NCBI GenBank assembly: GCA_023253495.1
Contig: JALRGF010000210.1
Coordinates: 1 to 5,586 of the forward strand
DNA: 5,586 bases
DNA from: Verrucomicrobiales bacterium
Lineage (GTDB): Bacteria > Verrucomicrobiota > Verrucomicrobiia > Verrucomicrobiales > V1-33
Direction of reading: 5' to 3'
The notes under the pieces were generated by a model. The model ran no database searches, was not told where the DNA came from, and saw only the letters and a list, made by a program, of their open reading frames with translations. Below, piece after piece: positions 1 to 5,586 of the stretch (positions within the stretch are counted from its first letter, which is position 1; every line of letters begins with the position of its first letter). Made by a program: the position numbers and the translations under genes.

Positions 1-2
1 CC

Positions 3-2135
3 GCGGTGGCGGTGGCGGGGCTGGTCACGGCGCGGGTGGCGACGGCGGTACCGGTGGTGTCGTTGCCCGGTCACGAGGCGGAGGCGGCGCGCCTTGGTGA
101 GATGCTGGCGCTGCATCTGCCGGGGGCGCGCACGCGCACCAGTTTGTGGGATACGTGGCTGCCGATGTCGACGTTGTGGGCGGCGACGGGTGATGAGCGG
201 TCGGCACGGCGGGCGCGGGAGTTTTACCGCGGGGTGTTGCTGGAGCGTCCGATTGATGCCGAGGGGTATGTGTCGATGCAGCAGCACCGGGGCATGGCGC
301 ACAGTGAAGGGTGGCCGTTTCCCGGGTGGCAGCAGAGCACGGGCATCGGGTGGCATTTTTCGCTGCAGGGCGACGGCTGGGCGGTGCAGAACTTCCGCCA
401 GCAGGCGCTGACCGGTGCGGACGGCTGGGGGGTGGATGGCGCGGTGGTTGAGGGGGTGGACCCGATGGTGGGTCTGAAGCTGCGGGCGACCGGGGCGACG
501 ATCCGGCTGACCACGCCGGAATTTGCCTGCGGCACGGTGGTGGCCCCGTTCATCCGGGTTGAGTGGGCGGCGGAGCGGGCGCGGGACGGGGCGGCGGCGG
601 TCGAGTGGCGTCTTGAGGGTGATGACGGCTGGGACGGGCGACGCCGCATGGAGTTTCCGGCGCGGCGGACGGGTGAGGGCCTGGGGTTTGCGAATGTGCC
701 GGTCCACCGGCAGCCGGGGTACGACGGTCGGCTGCGGCAGCTGCGGCTGGAGTTTCCCGGCGGACCGGGGGCGACGGTCACCGTGAAGTCGGTGCTGACC
801 GCGATCGACACCCGCCACCCGGTGACCAACAGCGGGTTTCTGATTGCCTGCAGTGATTATTTCGGGTGGACGGGGGATCGGGAGTTTCTGCGGGTGCGGC
901 TGCCGGAAATGCGGCGGGCGCTGCGGTATGCGTTGGAGGAATTCCGGGTGGTGGACGGCCGGCATGTGCGGGTGCCGTGGGTCGGGCATGACGGCCGCAG
1001 CGGACTCGGGCGGGATGCTTCGGGAAAGCGGGTGCTGCGGCCCGGGTTGGGTGTCGGAAACAACTATTGGGACCTCCTGCCCTTCGGCGGTCAGGATGCT
1101 TTTGCGACCATGCAGCTGTATGCCGCGTTGCGGCGGCAGGCCGGGCTCGAGCGGGCGCTGGCGGCGCATCCGGAGTGGAATCTGGAGTCGGTGGCGGACG
1201 GCGATGTGCTGTCGGCCGGGCGGCTGGACGCTCTGGCGGACGCGGTGCGGGAGGATTTCCGCGAGCGGTTCTGGAACGCGGAGACCGGCCGGTTCATCGG
1301 ATGGATCGATGCTGACGGGGTGCGCCATGATTTCGGATTCACGTTTCTGAATACGGAGGTGATCCATCACGGGCTGGCCACGCCGGACCAGGAGCGGATG
1401 ATATTCGACTGGCTGGACGGGCGGCGGGTGGTGGCGGGCGACACCTCGCAGGGTGCGGACATTTTCCGGTGGCGTTTCGGGCCGCGTTCGACGACGCGCC
1501 GGAATACCGGGACGTACGTGTGGGCGTGGTCGGATCCCGGGAGCATTGCGTGGGGGGATCAGGTGCAGGATGGCGGGGCGGTGCTGGGGTTCACGTACTA
1601 CGAACTGATGGCCCGGTTGCGCGTGCAGGGGCCGGACCGGGCGTGGCAACGCCTGTGCGAGGTGCTGCGGTGGTTCGGCGAGGTGCAGGCCGAGGGCGGG
1701 TACCGCGCGTATTACGCGAAACCCGGACGCGGCACCCTGCAGGGCGGCGGGCCCCCGGGCGGGCTCGGGTTTGACCATGAATTCATGGAAAGTGTGCTGG
1801 TACCGCAGGTGATGCTGTACGGATTTCTCGGGGTCACGCCGTGGCCGGGCGGGGTGTCGGTGGATCCGCGGCTGCCGTCGGACTGGCCGTCGGCAGGCGT
1901 GGACGGCGTGCAGGTGCACGACCGGGTGTTTGCGCTGACCGCGGAGGCGTCGGCGATCACGCTCGTCTGCCGGTCCGGTCCGGACGGCGAGTTGGCACTG
2001 TGGTTGCCGGACGGGACGTGGACGACGGATGCGGCCGACGGCGCGGCCCGCACCGACCACACCTTCGGGCCGGGCCATCAGCCGTGGCGGCTGCGCTGGG
2101 CGGCCGGGCAGGAACGCCGTTTCACGCGGCGGTGA
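3..2135 (+). CDS. Six-hairpin (alpha/alpha)6-barrel glycosidase-like protein, 5' end outside window
   Basis: This is probably a carbohydrate-active enzyme of the six-hairpin glycosidase superfamily (debranching, GH65 or GH78-like architecture); substrate and exact family are not recognised. The frame is open to the left edge, so the GTG at 6 is probably internal and an N-terminal domain is likely missing. Counting from that GTG, residues 40-125 look like the start of the helical barrel, with aromatic segments such as W103-PFPGWQQ. Residues about 130-270 look beta-rich and seem to interrupt the barrel. Barrel helices resume at about 275 (SGFLIACSDYFGWTGDREF), followed by N352-NYWDLLPFGGQD with acidic candidates D356 and D364. 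After VMLYGFLGVTPWPGG (about 603-615) comes a short beta domain ending in LRLRW-like strands, typical of the C-terminal sandwich in these enzymes. It ends 75 bp before mnmA and need not share its transcript. The fold assignment is fairly safe; the function is inferred only from sequence flavour. Confidence 0.75.
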   Translation, partial: AVAVAGLVTARVATAVPVVSLPGHEAEAARLGEMLALHLPGARTRTSLWDTWLPMSTLWAATGDERSARRAREFYRGVLLERPIDAEGYVSMQQHRGMAHSEGWPFPGWQQSTGIGWHFSLQGDGWAVQNFRQQALTGADGWGVDGAVVEGVDPMVGLKLRATGATIRLTTPEFACGTVVAPFIRVEWAAERARDGAAAVEWRLEGDDGWDGRRRMEFPARRTGEGLGFANVPVHRQPGYDGRLRQLRLEFPGGPGATVTVKSVLTAIDTRHPVTNSGFLIACSDYFGWTGDREFLRVRLPEMRRALRYALEEFRVVDGRHVRVPWVGHDGRSGLGRDASGKRVLRPGLGVGNNYWDLLPFGGQDAFATMQLYAALRRQAGLERALAAHPEWNLESVADGDVLSAGRLDALADAVREDFRERFWNAETGRFIGWIDADGVRHDFGFTFLNTEVIHHGLATPDQERMIFDWLDGRRVVAGDTSQGADIFRWRFGPRSTTRRNTGTYVWAWSDPGSIAWGDQVQDGGAVLGFTYYELMARLRVQGPDRAWQRLCEVLRWFGEVQAEGGYRAYYAKPGRGTLQGGGPPGGLGFDHEFMESVLVPQVMLYGFLGVTPWPGGVSVDPRLPSDWPSAGVDGVQVHDRVFALTAEASAITLVCRSGPDGELALWLPDGTWTTDAADGAARTDHTFGPGHQPWRLRWAAGQERRFTRR

Positions 2136-2210
2136 GCGGGCGGTTGCGCCGGCCGATTCCGGTCGCATAACGGTTCCTGTCGCCTAAAGAATGGGGACGA
2201 GGCATCGGAT
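2136..2210 (+). other. Intergenic gap with a weak hairpin and possible mnmA promoter
   Basis: This is the only real gap in the window. It holds an imperfect inverted repeat: GCGCCGG (2146-2152), a six-base loop, then CCGG-T-CGC (2159-2166), which pairs over seven base pairs with one bulged T. No T-run follows, so it does not look like a standard intrinsic terminator for the upstream gene. A weak promoter-like pair, TTGCGC (2144-2149) and CATAAC (2166-2171), lies 16 bp apart; it is a poor match to the sigma-70 consensus and overlaps the hairpin. A new transcript for mnmA may therefore start here, but this cannot be settled from sequence. Confidence 0.25.
2197..2202 (+). promoter_or_regulatory. 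Ribosome binding site of mnmA
   Basis: ACGAGG lies within the purine-rich stretch GGGGACGAGG and ends eight bases before the ATG at 2211. It supports that ATG as the start, which also gives the MnmA N-terminus expected for the family, with the PP-loop beginning at residue 9. The ATG at 2191 is in another frame and is not the start. Confidence 0.55.
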
Positions 2211-3335
2211 ATGGCGAGGATACTGTCAGCGTTGTCGGGCGGGGTTGATTCGAGCGTGGCCACCGGGCTGCTGCTCGAACAGGGGCATGAGGTCGTGGGT
2301 GCCTACATGCGCAACTGGATCAACGAGGAGAATATTGCCGGCGACTGCCCGTGGCAGCAGGACATTGAGGACGCGCAGGCGGTGGCGGAGACGCTGGGGA
2401 TCGAATTCCGGGTGCTCAACCTGATGGATGAATACCGTGACCGGGTGGTGTCGTATCTGCTGGGCGGCTATCGTGGCGGAGTGACGCCGAATCCCGATGT
2501 GATGTGCAACCGGGAGATGAAATTCGGGGTGTTTCTCGACTATGCGCGCCACCAGGGTTTTGACGGCATGGCCACGGGGCATTATGCGCGGCGTCGGCCG
2601 GCGGGTGACGGCGGCGGGGTGGACCTGCTGCGCGGGGTCGACCGGAGCAAGGACCAGAGTTATTTTCTGGCGCTGCTCAGCCAGGAACAGGTCGCCCCGG
2701 CGCATTTTCCCATCGGACACCTGCTGAAGAGCGAGGTGCGCGCGGAGGCGGTGCGGCTCGGCCTGCCCAATGCGCGCAAGAAGGACAGCCAGGGAATCTG
2801 CTTCATCGGCGATGTGAAGATGACGGATTTCCTGCGCGCCTTCATTCCGGATGATCCGGGCGAGATCGTCGATGGGAGCGGGCGGGTGCTCGGGCGCCAC
2901 CGCGGGCTGCATCTCTATACCTTCGGCCAGCGCAAGGGGCTGGGCGTCGCTTCCCCGGTCTACAAGGAGGCGTATGTGGTGGTGGCCAAACGACCGGAGA
3001 GCAACCGGCTCGTGGTCGCCCTCGAGCGTGCGGACACGCCGCTGCTTCATGCGCGGCGCGCGGTGGTCGGCAGCCTGCACCATACGCACGACGTATTTTA
3101 CCGCGAGCCGCGGCGGCTGCAGGCGCAACCGCGGTACCGCCATGAGGGTGCGCCGGCGTACATCGAGCCATGGGCGGGGCGGTCGGGCGCCGGCGGCGGT
3201 GCTTCGGTGCTGGTGACCTGGGATGAGCCGCAGCGCGCCCTGACCCCGGGCCAGGTCTGTGCCTTTTTCGATGGCGAGGTATTGCTCGGGGGCGGTTTTT
3301 TCGAGGAGATTCTGCATGACGATACCGGATCCTGA
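2211..3335 (+). CDS. mnmA: tRNA-specific 2-thiouridylase MnmA
   Basis: MnmA is a cytoplasmic enzyme that adenylates the 2-carbonyl of U34 in tRNA-Lys, -Glu and -Gln and replaces the oxygen with sulfur, the s2 part of mnm5s2U-type wobble bases. At 374 residues it has the family's usual length. The ATP-binding PP-loop SGGVDSSV is at residues 9-16. The two catalytic cysteines are present: C99 in NPDVMCNREMKFG and C197 in SQGICFIGD, matching E. coli Cys102 and Cys199. The tRNA-binding middle contains KDQSYFL (about 147-153), and the C-terminal barrel has TFGQRKGLG (237-245) and the closing PGQVCAFFDGEVLLGGG. An additional cysteine, C46, lies in GDCPWQQ. The sulfur donor is a persulfide from a cysteine desulfurase, directly or through a relay; none is encoded in this window. 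Its last 20 bases overlap the start of the next gene. Confidence 0.97.
   Translation: MARILSALSGGVDSSVATGLLLEQGHEVVGAYMRNWINEENIAGDCPWQQDIEDAQAVAETLGIEFRVLNLMDEYRDRVVSYLLGGYRGGVTPNPDVMCNREMKFGVFLDYARHQGFDGMATGHYARRRPAGDGGGVDLLRGVDRSKDQSYFLALLSQEQVAPAHFPIGHLLKSEVRAEAVRLGLPNARKKDSQGICFIGDVKMTDFLRAFIPDDPGEIVDGSGRVLGRHRGLHLYTFGQRKGLGVASPVYKEAYVVVAKRPESNRLVVALERADTPLLHARRAVVGSLHHTHDVFYREPRRLQAQPRYRHEGAPAYIEPWAGRSGAGGGASVLVTWDEPQRALTPGQVCAFFDGEVLLGGGFFEEILHDDTGS
3303..3309 (+). promoter_or_regulatory. Strong Shine-Dalgarno inside mnmA that sets the methyltransferase start
   Basis: GAGGAGA lies within the mnmA coding end. Its AGGAG core is seven bases before the ATG at 3316. This decides the start of the downstream gene against the in-frame ATGs at 3259 and 3271, which lie deeper inside mnmA. 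It also suggests that ribosomes finishing mnmA at 3335 reinitiate at once. Confidence 0.75.
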
Positions 3336-4551
3336 AGCGCTGGAAGTGCCGGCCGCGGGCCCCTGGCTGGTGCGGATTCCCGAGGTGTTTGCCGAGGAGG
3401 GGGCGGCGTTGCGGCGGCGGTGGTCGCCGACGGGCAGCACGCCGTTGGGCACGGAGTTCCATCTGCTGCGGGCGACCTCGGCGGCGGCGATGGCGGGACC
3501 GGAGGCGTTGTTGTTCACGTCGTGGCGGCTGCCGGTCGGCCACCGTTGGCCGTGCCGCCCGCGCACGATGGAGGGGTTTGTCGAAAAGGCGGCGCAGGGG
3601 CTGGCGCGGACGTTTGCGGGGCGGTCGCCGGAGGCGATTCTCGTCGGCCTGCTGCAGACCGGCACGCCGAATACGTATTACCGGAAACTCGCCAGCAACC
3701 TGCGCGGGCGATTGCTGCAGGTATTTCCGCCAATGCCCGGGGGCGGGGGAATGGAGGTCCGGCCGGATGCCCCGGTGCTTTACTGCCTCATCGGCCCCGA
3801 GGGACTTTATGCCGGCCTGACCACGCCGCGGCAGGCGAACGGCCTGCGACCGGGTGGCGCGCGGCCGGCCGTTTCCGCGGGAGCGGATGCCATCAGCCGC
3901 GCAGGTGCCAAAATCGAGGAGGCCATGGAGTCGCTGCAGCTGTACCGGGCGCTGCCGCCAGCCGGAGCCCACTGGCTGGAACTCGGGGCGAGCCCCGGGG
4001 GCATGACGCGCGCGTTGCTGGCGCGGTCGTACCGGGTGACGGCGGTCGACCGCGCGCCCCTCGACACGCGGCTGGACGGCGCGCACGGGCTGACCTTTCA
4101 CCGGATGGATGCGCCATTGTTCCGGGCGGCGCCGGATGAGGTGTTTGATGCACTGCTGTGCGATCTGAATGGGCCGGCGGACGCGGCTCTGGCGGCGGCG
4201 CTGCGTCAGGCGCCCGCGCTGCGGCCGGCAGCTCCCGTGGTTTTCACGCTGAAGCTGGCCGGGGTGACCGGAGTGGCGGCGGCAGTGGCGCGACGTGATG
4301 CGGTGGTGGCAGAGGCGGCCGCGGCCGGCTGGCGCTTTGTCGCTCAGGCGCACCTGCCGTCGAACCGTCGCGAATTCACACTTTTTTTTGAAACGACACG
4401 CGCACGTCCGGCCGGTACTGCACGCGCACCAGCAGGTCACCGCGCCCCCCGCGCGCCCGCGGCAGACCGAGACCGGGCAGACGGACAATGGCGTCGCGGG
4501 CCACGCGCGCCGGGATCGGCACGCGGACCGGGCGGCCGTCTGGGCCGTTGA
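3316..4551 (+). CDS. RlmM/FtsJ-like SAM-dependent RNA 2'-O-methyltransferase with extended C-terminus
   Basis: This probably methylates a ribose 2'-OH in rRNA using S-adenosylmethionine; E. coli RlmM modifies C2498 of 23S rRNA. The N-terminal half (about 1-185) is diverged and could correspond to RlmM's THUMP-containing region, with a YYRKLASNLRGRLLQ helix. The Rossmann domain follows: ISRAGAK (K199), the SAM loop LELGASPGG (222-229), ALLCDLN (D283), FTLKLAG (K313) and SNRREFTLFF (E353). K199-D283-K313-E353 fits the K-D-K-E tetrad of FtsJ-type enzymes in order and approximate spacing. The conserved part ends near residue 355, close to the length of E. coli RlmM (366). The frame then runs on to residue 411 as an Arg/Ala/Pro/Gly-rich tail, opposite the 3' end of the J-protein gene. 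That tail may be real, or may reflect an indel in the T8 run at 4382-4389. Family assignment is good; the exact target base is unknown. Confidence 0.85.
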   Translation: MTIPDPEALEVPAAGPWLVRIPEVFAEEGAALRRRWSPTGSTPLGTEFHLLRATSAAAMAGPEALLFTSWRLPVGHRWPCRPRTMEGFVEKAAQGLARTFAGRSPEAILVGLLQTGTPNTYYRKLASNLRGRLLQVFPPMPGGGGMEVRPDAPVLYCLIGPEGLYAGLTTPRQANGLRPGGARPAVSAGADAISRAGAKIEEAMESLQLYRALPPAGAHWLELGASPGGMTRALLARSYRVTAVDRAPLDTRLDGAHGLTFHRMDAPLFRAAPDEVFDALLCDLNGPADAALAAALRQAPALRPAAPVVFTLKLAGVTGVAAAVARRDAVVAEAAAAGWRFVAQAHLPSNRREFTLFFETTRARPAGTARAPAGHRAPRAPAADRDRADGQWRRGPRAPGSARGPGGRLGR

Positions 4552-5152
4552 GCGATTCCGCGCCTCCGCTGGCGGCGCGTTGCGGGGAAATCATCAGGTT
4601 GGCACGCAGGTCCGACCCGCGCGCCCGGAATCGCGGATGCGGTCTCAGCGCCACGGTGACTACAAGCAGGCCGCCGCCGGGGCCAGGGCGCGGGACTTTG
4701 AATTTCGCCTTGGGCGCGGTGCCTGCGGGCACTTCGAGGTGGCAGGTTTCCGGGCCGTCGGGGGATGCCGGGTCATCGACGGTGAGCGTCAGCGTGACGC
4801 CCTTGAGCAGCTCTTCGACGGTCAAACGCACCTCGCGTGTGACCGGAGGGACGCGCCCGCGCCGGGGTGCGTCGGTCGTGCAGCCGGTCGAGGACCCGGG
4901 CGCAGGGCGGTTGCGGTCGGCGGCGATGAGGCGTTCTTCGTCGTAGGCGCGGCGGCGGGCCGGATCGCGGAGCACTTCGTGGGCGGCATTGAGCTCCTGG
5001 GTGCGCCGCACGGATTCTTCCGAGCCGCCATGGGCATCGGGGTGGTGGCGTTTGCACAGCCGGCGCCAGGCGTTGCGGACCTCGGCCGAGGTGGCGTCGG
5101 GAGCCACTCCGAGGGTGGCATAGTGGTCGGGCAGGCCGGGCATTTCCGCCAT
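4376..5152 (-). CDS. DnaJ-family J-protein, class B-like (no zinc finger)
   Basis: This is an Hsp40 co-chaperone that stimulates the ATPase of a DnaK/HscA-type Hsp70 and may deliver clients to it. The 258-residue protein has a J-domain at about 9-74 with the essential HPD at 37-39 (KRHHPDAHGG), then a short polar linker (75-103) with neither a Gly/Phe-rich stretch nor CxxCxGxG zinc repeats. Two C-terminal substrate-binding beta domains follow: about 105-175 (REVRLTVEELLKGVTLTLTV, VPAGTAPKAKFKV, PHPRF) and about 176-250 (GSDLRANLMISP, RLPGLGLP, GDLLVRVQYRP). This matches a shortened CbpA-like plan. The start at 5152 is two bases after the scaffold gene's stop codon, so translation is probably coupled; the ATG at 5143 (M4) is an alternative. 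Its final codons, QKKV-stop, are written by the A8 run, and its last 176 bp lie under the convergent methyltransferase. It is not HscB: it has the DnaJ C-terminal domains. Confidence 0.92.
   Translation of the reverse strand: MAEMPGLPDHYATLGVAPDATSAEVRNAWRRLCKRHHPDAHGGSEESVRRTQELNAAHEVLRDPARRRAYDEERLIAADRNRPAPGSSTGCTTDAPRRGRVPPVTREVRLTVEELLKGVTLTLTVDDPASPDGPETCHLEVPAGTAPKAKFKVPRPGPGGGLLVVTVALRPHPRFRARGSDLRANLMISPQRAASGGAESLNGPDGRPVRVPIPARVARDAIVRLPGLGLPRARGGRGDLLVRVQYRPDVRVSFQKKV
4382..4389. repeat. Mononucleotide run T8 (A8 on the minus strand) at the convergent junction
   Basis: Eight T in a row are read as Leu-Phe-Phe by the methyltransferase (CTT TTT TTT) and as Gln-Lys-Lys by the J-protein (CAA AAA AAA). 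It is the longest single-base run I noticed in this GC-rich window. One added T would place TGA directly after the methyltransferase's EFTLFF. One lost T would move it into a frame open to 5329. Runs of this length are known sites of replication and transcription slippage. Confidence 0.9.
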
Positions 5153-5154
5153 GG

Positions 5155-5586
5155 CTATTCCGTGACCAGGGAAATGCGGAGGCGGCCGGGTCCTTGCGGT
5201 GTGACCAGCGACTCGGCCAACGCGCCGGTGCGCGCGGCCGGTGCGTCTGTCGTCGCGTCAGCGGTGGCGGCTCCGTCCCCGGCGTCGAGCGCCGCGCGCA
5301 GCGCGCCTTCCACCATCTGGCCGCAATGAATCTTCATCGGCGGCAGCGGGCCGAGCGGGGCTCCCAGTTCGGCGGCAGTCAGGTTCCGGGCTTCCTCGAC
5401 CGATTTCCCCTTCAGCATCTCGGTGGCCATGCTGGCAACGGCGAGGGCCGTCTGGCAGCCGAACGACTGGAAGCTGGCGCGGTCAATCACCTTGCGGCCG
5501 TCTTTTTCGGTGAATTTGATCCACATCCGCAGCATGTCTCCGCAATCCGGCGAGCCGACGGTGCCAACGGCATCGGCATCGGTCAT
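5155..5586 (-). CDS. IscU/NifU-type Fe-S cluster assembly scaffold, 5' end outside window
   Basis: This scaffold builds [2Fe-2S]/[4Fe-4S] clusters from desulfurase-supplied sulfur and passes them to apo-proteins. The visible 143 residues contain the three ligand cysteines of the IscU/NifU N-terminal fold: C15 in VGSPDCGD (with the conserved D17), C44 in FQSFGCQTA and C88 in MKIHCGQM. L81-PPMK-85 corresponds to the LPPVK site that HscA recognises in IscU. The Met at the right edge falls where homologues continue a HYxNPRNVG-like N-terminus, so the gene probably begins beyond 5586 and lacks roughly 20-30 residues here. After the core (about 1-100) there is a 43-residue Ala/Thr/Asp-rich tail ending GRLRISLVTE, which is neither a NifU ferredoxin-type middle domain nor a CxxC Nfu domain. 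It is followed two bases later by the J-protein gene. I infer that a cysteine desulfurase gene could lie upstream. Confidence 0.92.
   Translation of the reverse strand: MTDADAVGTVGSPDCGDMLRMWIKFTEKDGRKVIDRASFQSFGCQTALAVASMATEMLKGKSVEEARNLTAAELGAPLGPLPPMKIHCGQMVEGALRAALDAGDGAATADATTDAPAARTGALAESLVTPQGPGRLRISLVTE

Noticed and set aside
2146..2166. Intrinsic terminator after the glycosidase gene
   Set aside because: The stem is only seven pairs with a bulge, and no T-run follows, so it is kept only as a weak hairpin.
3259..3315. Upstream in-frame start (ATG 3259 or 3271) for the methyltransferase
   Set aside because: These add up to 19 residues encoded by mnmA in another frame. The strong GAGGAGA at 3303-3309 points to ATG 3316.
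2226..3665. A 479-codon open frame on the minus strand, antisense to mnmA and the methyltransferase start
   Set aside because: It is the mirror of a confident mnmA in GC-rich DNA, where stops are rare in antisense frames. Its translation is His/Arg/Pro-rich with no recognisable domain.
4376..4393. T8 run as a bidirectional terminator between the convergent genes
   Set aside because: It lies inside both coding frames, and I could find no convincing GC stem directly before it on either strand.
2842..4488. A 548-codon open frame on the minus strand, antisense to mnmA and the methyltransferase
   Set aside because: The product is extremely Arg/Pro/Gln-rich low-complexity sequence with no domain. 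The opposite strand encodes clear MnmA and FtsJ-type motifs.
4295..5329. A 344-codon plus-strand frame across the J-protein and scaffold genes
   Set aside because: It lies antisense to two genes with clear motifs (HPD, three Fe-S cysteines) and has no recognisable domain. It matters only as the frame reached if one T were lost from the T8 run.

Overview
This is a high-GC bacterial chromosomal window with about 95% coding density. I see no phage, insertion sequence, CRISPR array or RNA gene. The start codons, ribosome binding sites and protein families are bacterial. My impression is a GC-rich free-living polysaccharide degrader of the Verrucomicrobiota (Opitutaceae-like) or a related group. 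That placement rests on general protein flavour (a large six-hairpin glycosidase-like protein, an MnmA with a DCPW segment, an RlmM-like protein outside its usual setting) and is not proven here.

Layout: two gene blocks face each other. On the plus strand are (1) the 3' part of a large glycosidase-like gene (to 2135), (2) a 75-bp gap, (3) mnmA (2211-3335), the tRNA U34 2-thiouridylase, and (4) an RlmM/FtsJ-like RNA 2'-O-methyltransferase (3316-4551). The methyltransferase starts inside the 3' end of mnmA, behind a strong Shine-Dalgarno sequence. On the minus strand, reading inward from the right edge, are (5) the 3' part of an IscU/NifU-type Fe-S scaffold gene (5586-5155) and, two bases later, (6) a class-B-like J-protein (DnaJ family, no zinc finger, 5152-4376).

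How the genes fit together: mnmA and the methyltransferase form a translationally coupled RNA-modification pair. The scaffold and J-protein form a likely Fe-S assembly/chaperone pair. The scaffold carries an LPPMK segment matching the LPPVK site by which IscU recruits its Hsp70. MnmA also needs sulfur from a cysteine desulfurase, so sulfur handling is a plausible link between the two blocks, but this is inference.

The oddest spot is the junction of the blocks. The two convergent genes overlap tail to tail by 176 bp, and a run of eight T (eight A on the other strand) sits where both proteins reach the end of their conserved parts. The methyltransferase frame continues about 54 residues beyond the expected family end as an Arg/Ala/Pro/Gly-rich tail, written on the antisense of the J-protein gene. 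I found no clearly new defence or mobile system. The best leads are this overlap and the scaffold/J-protein pairing.
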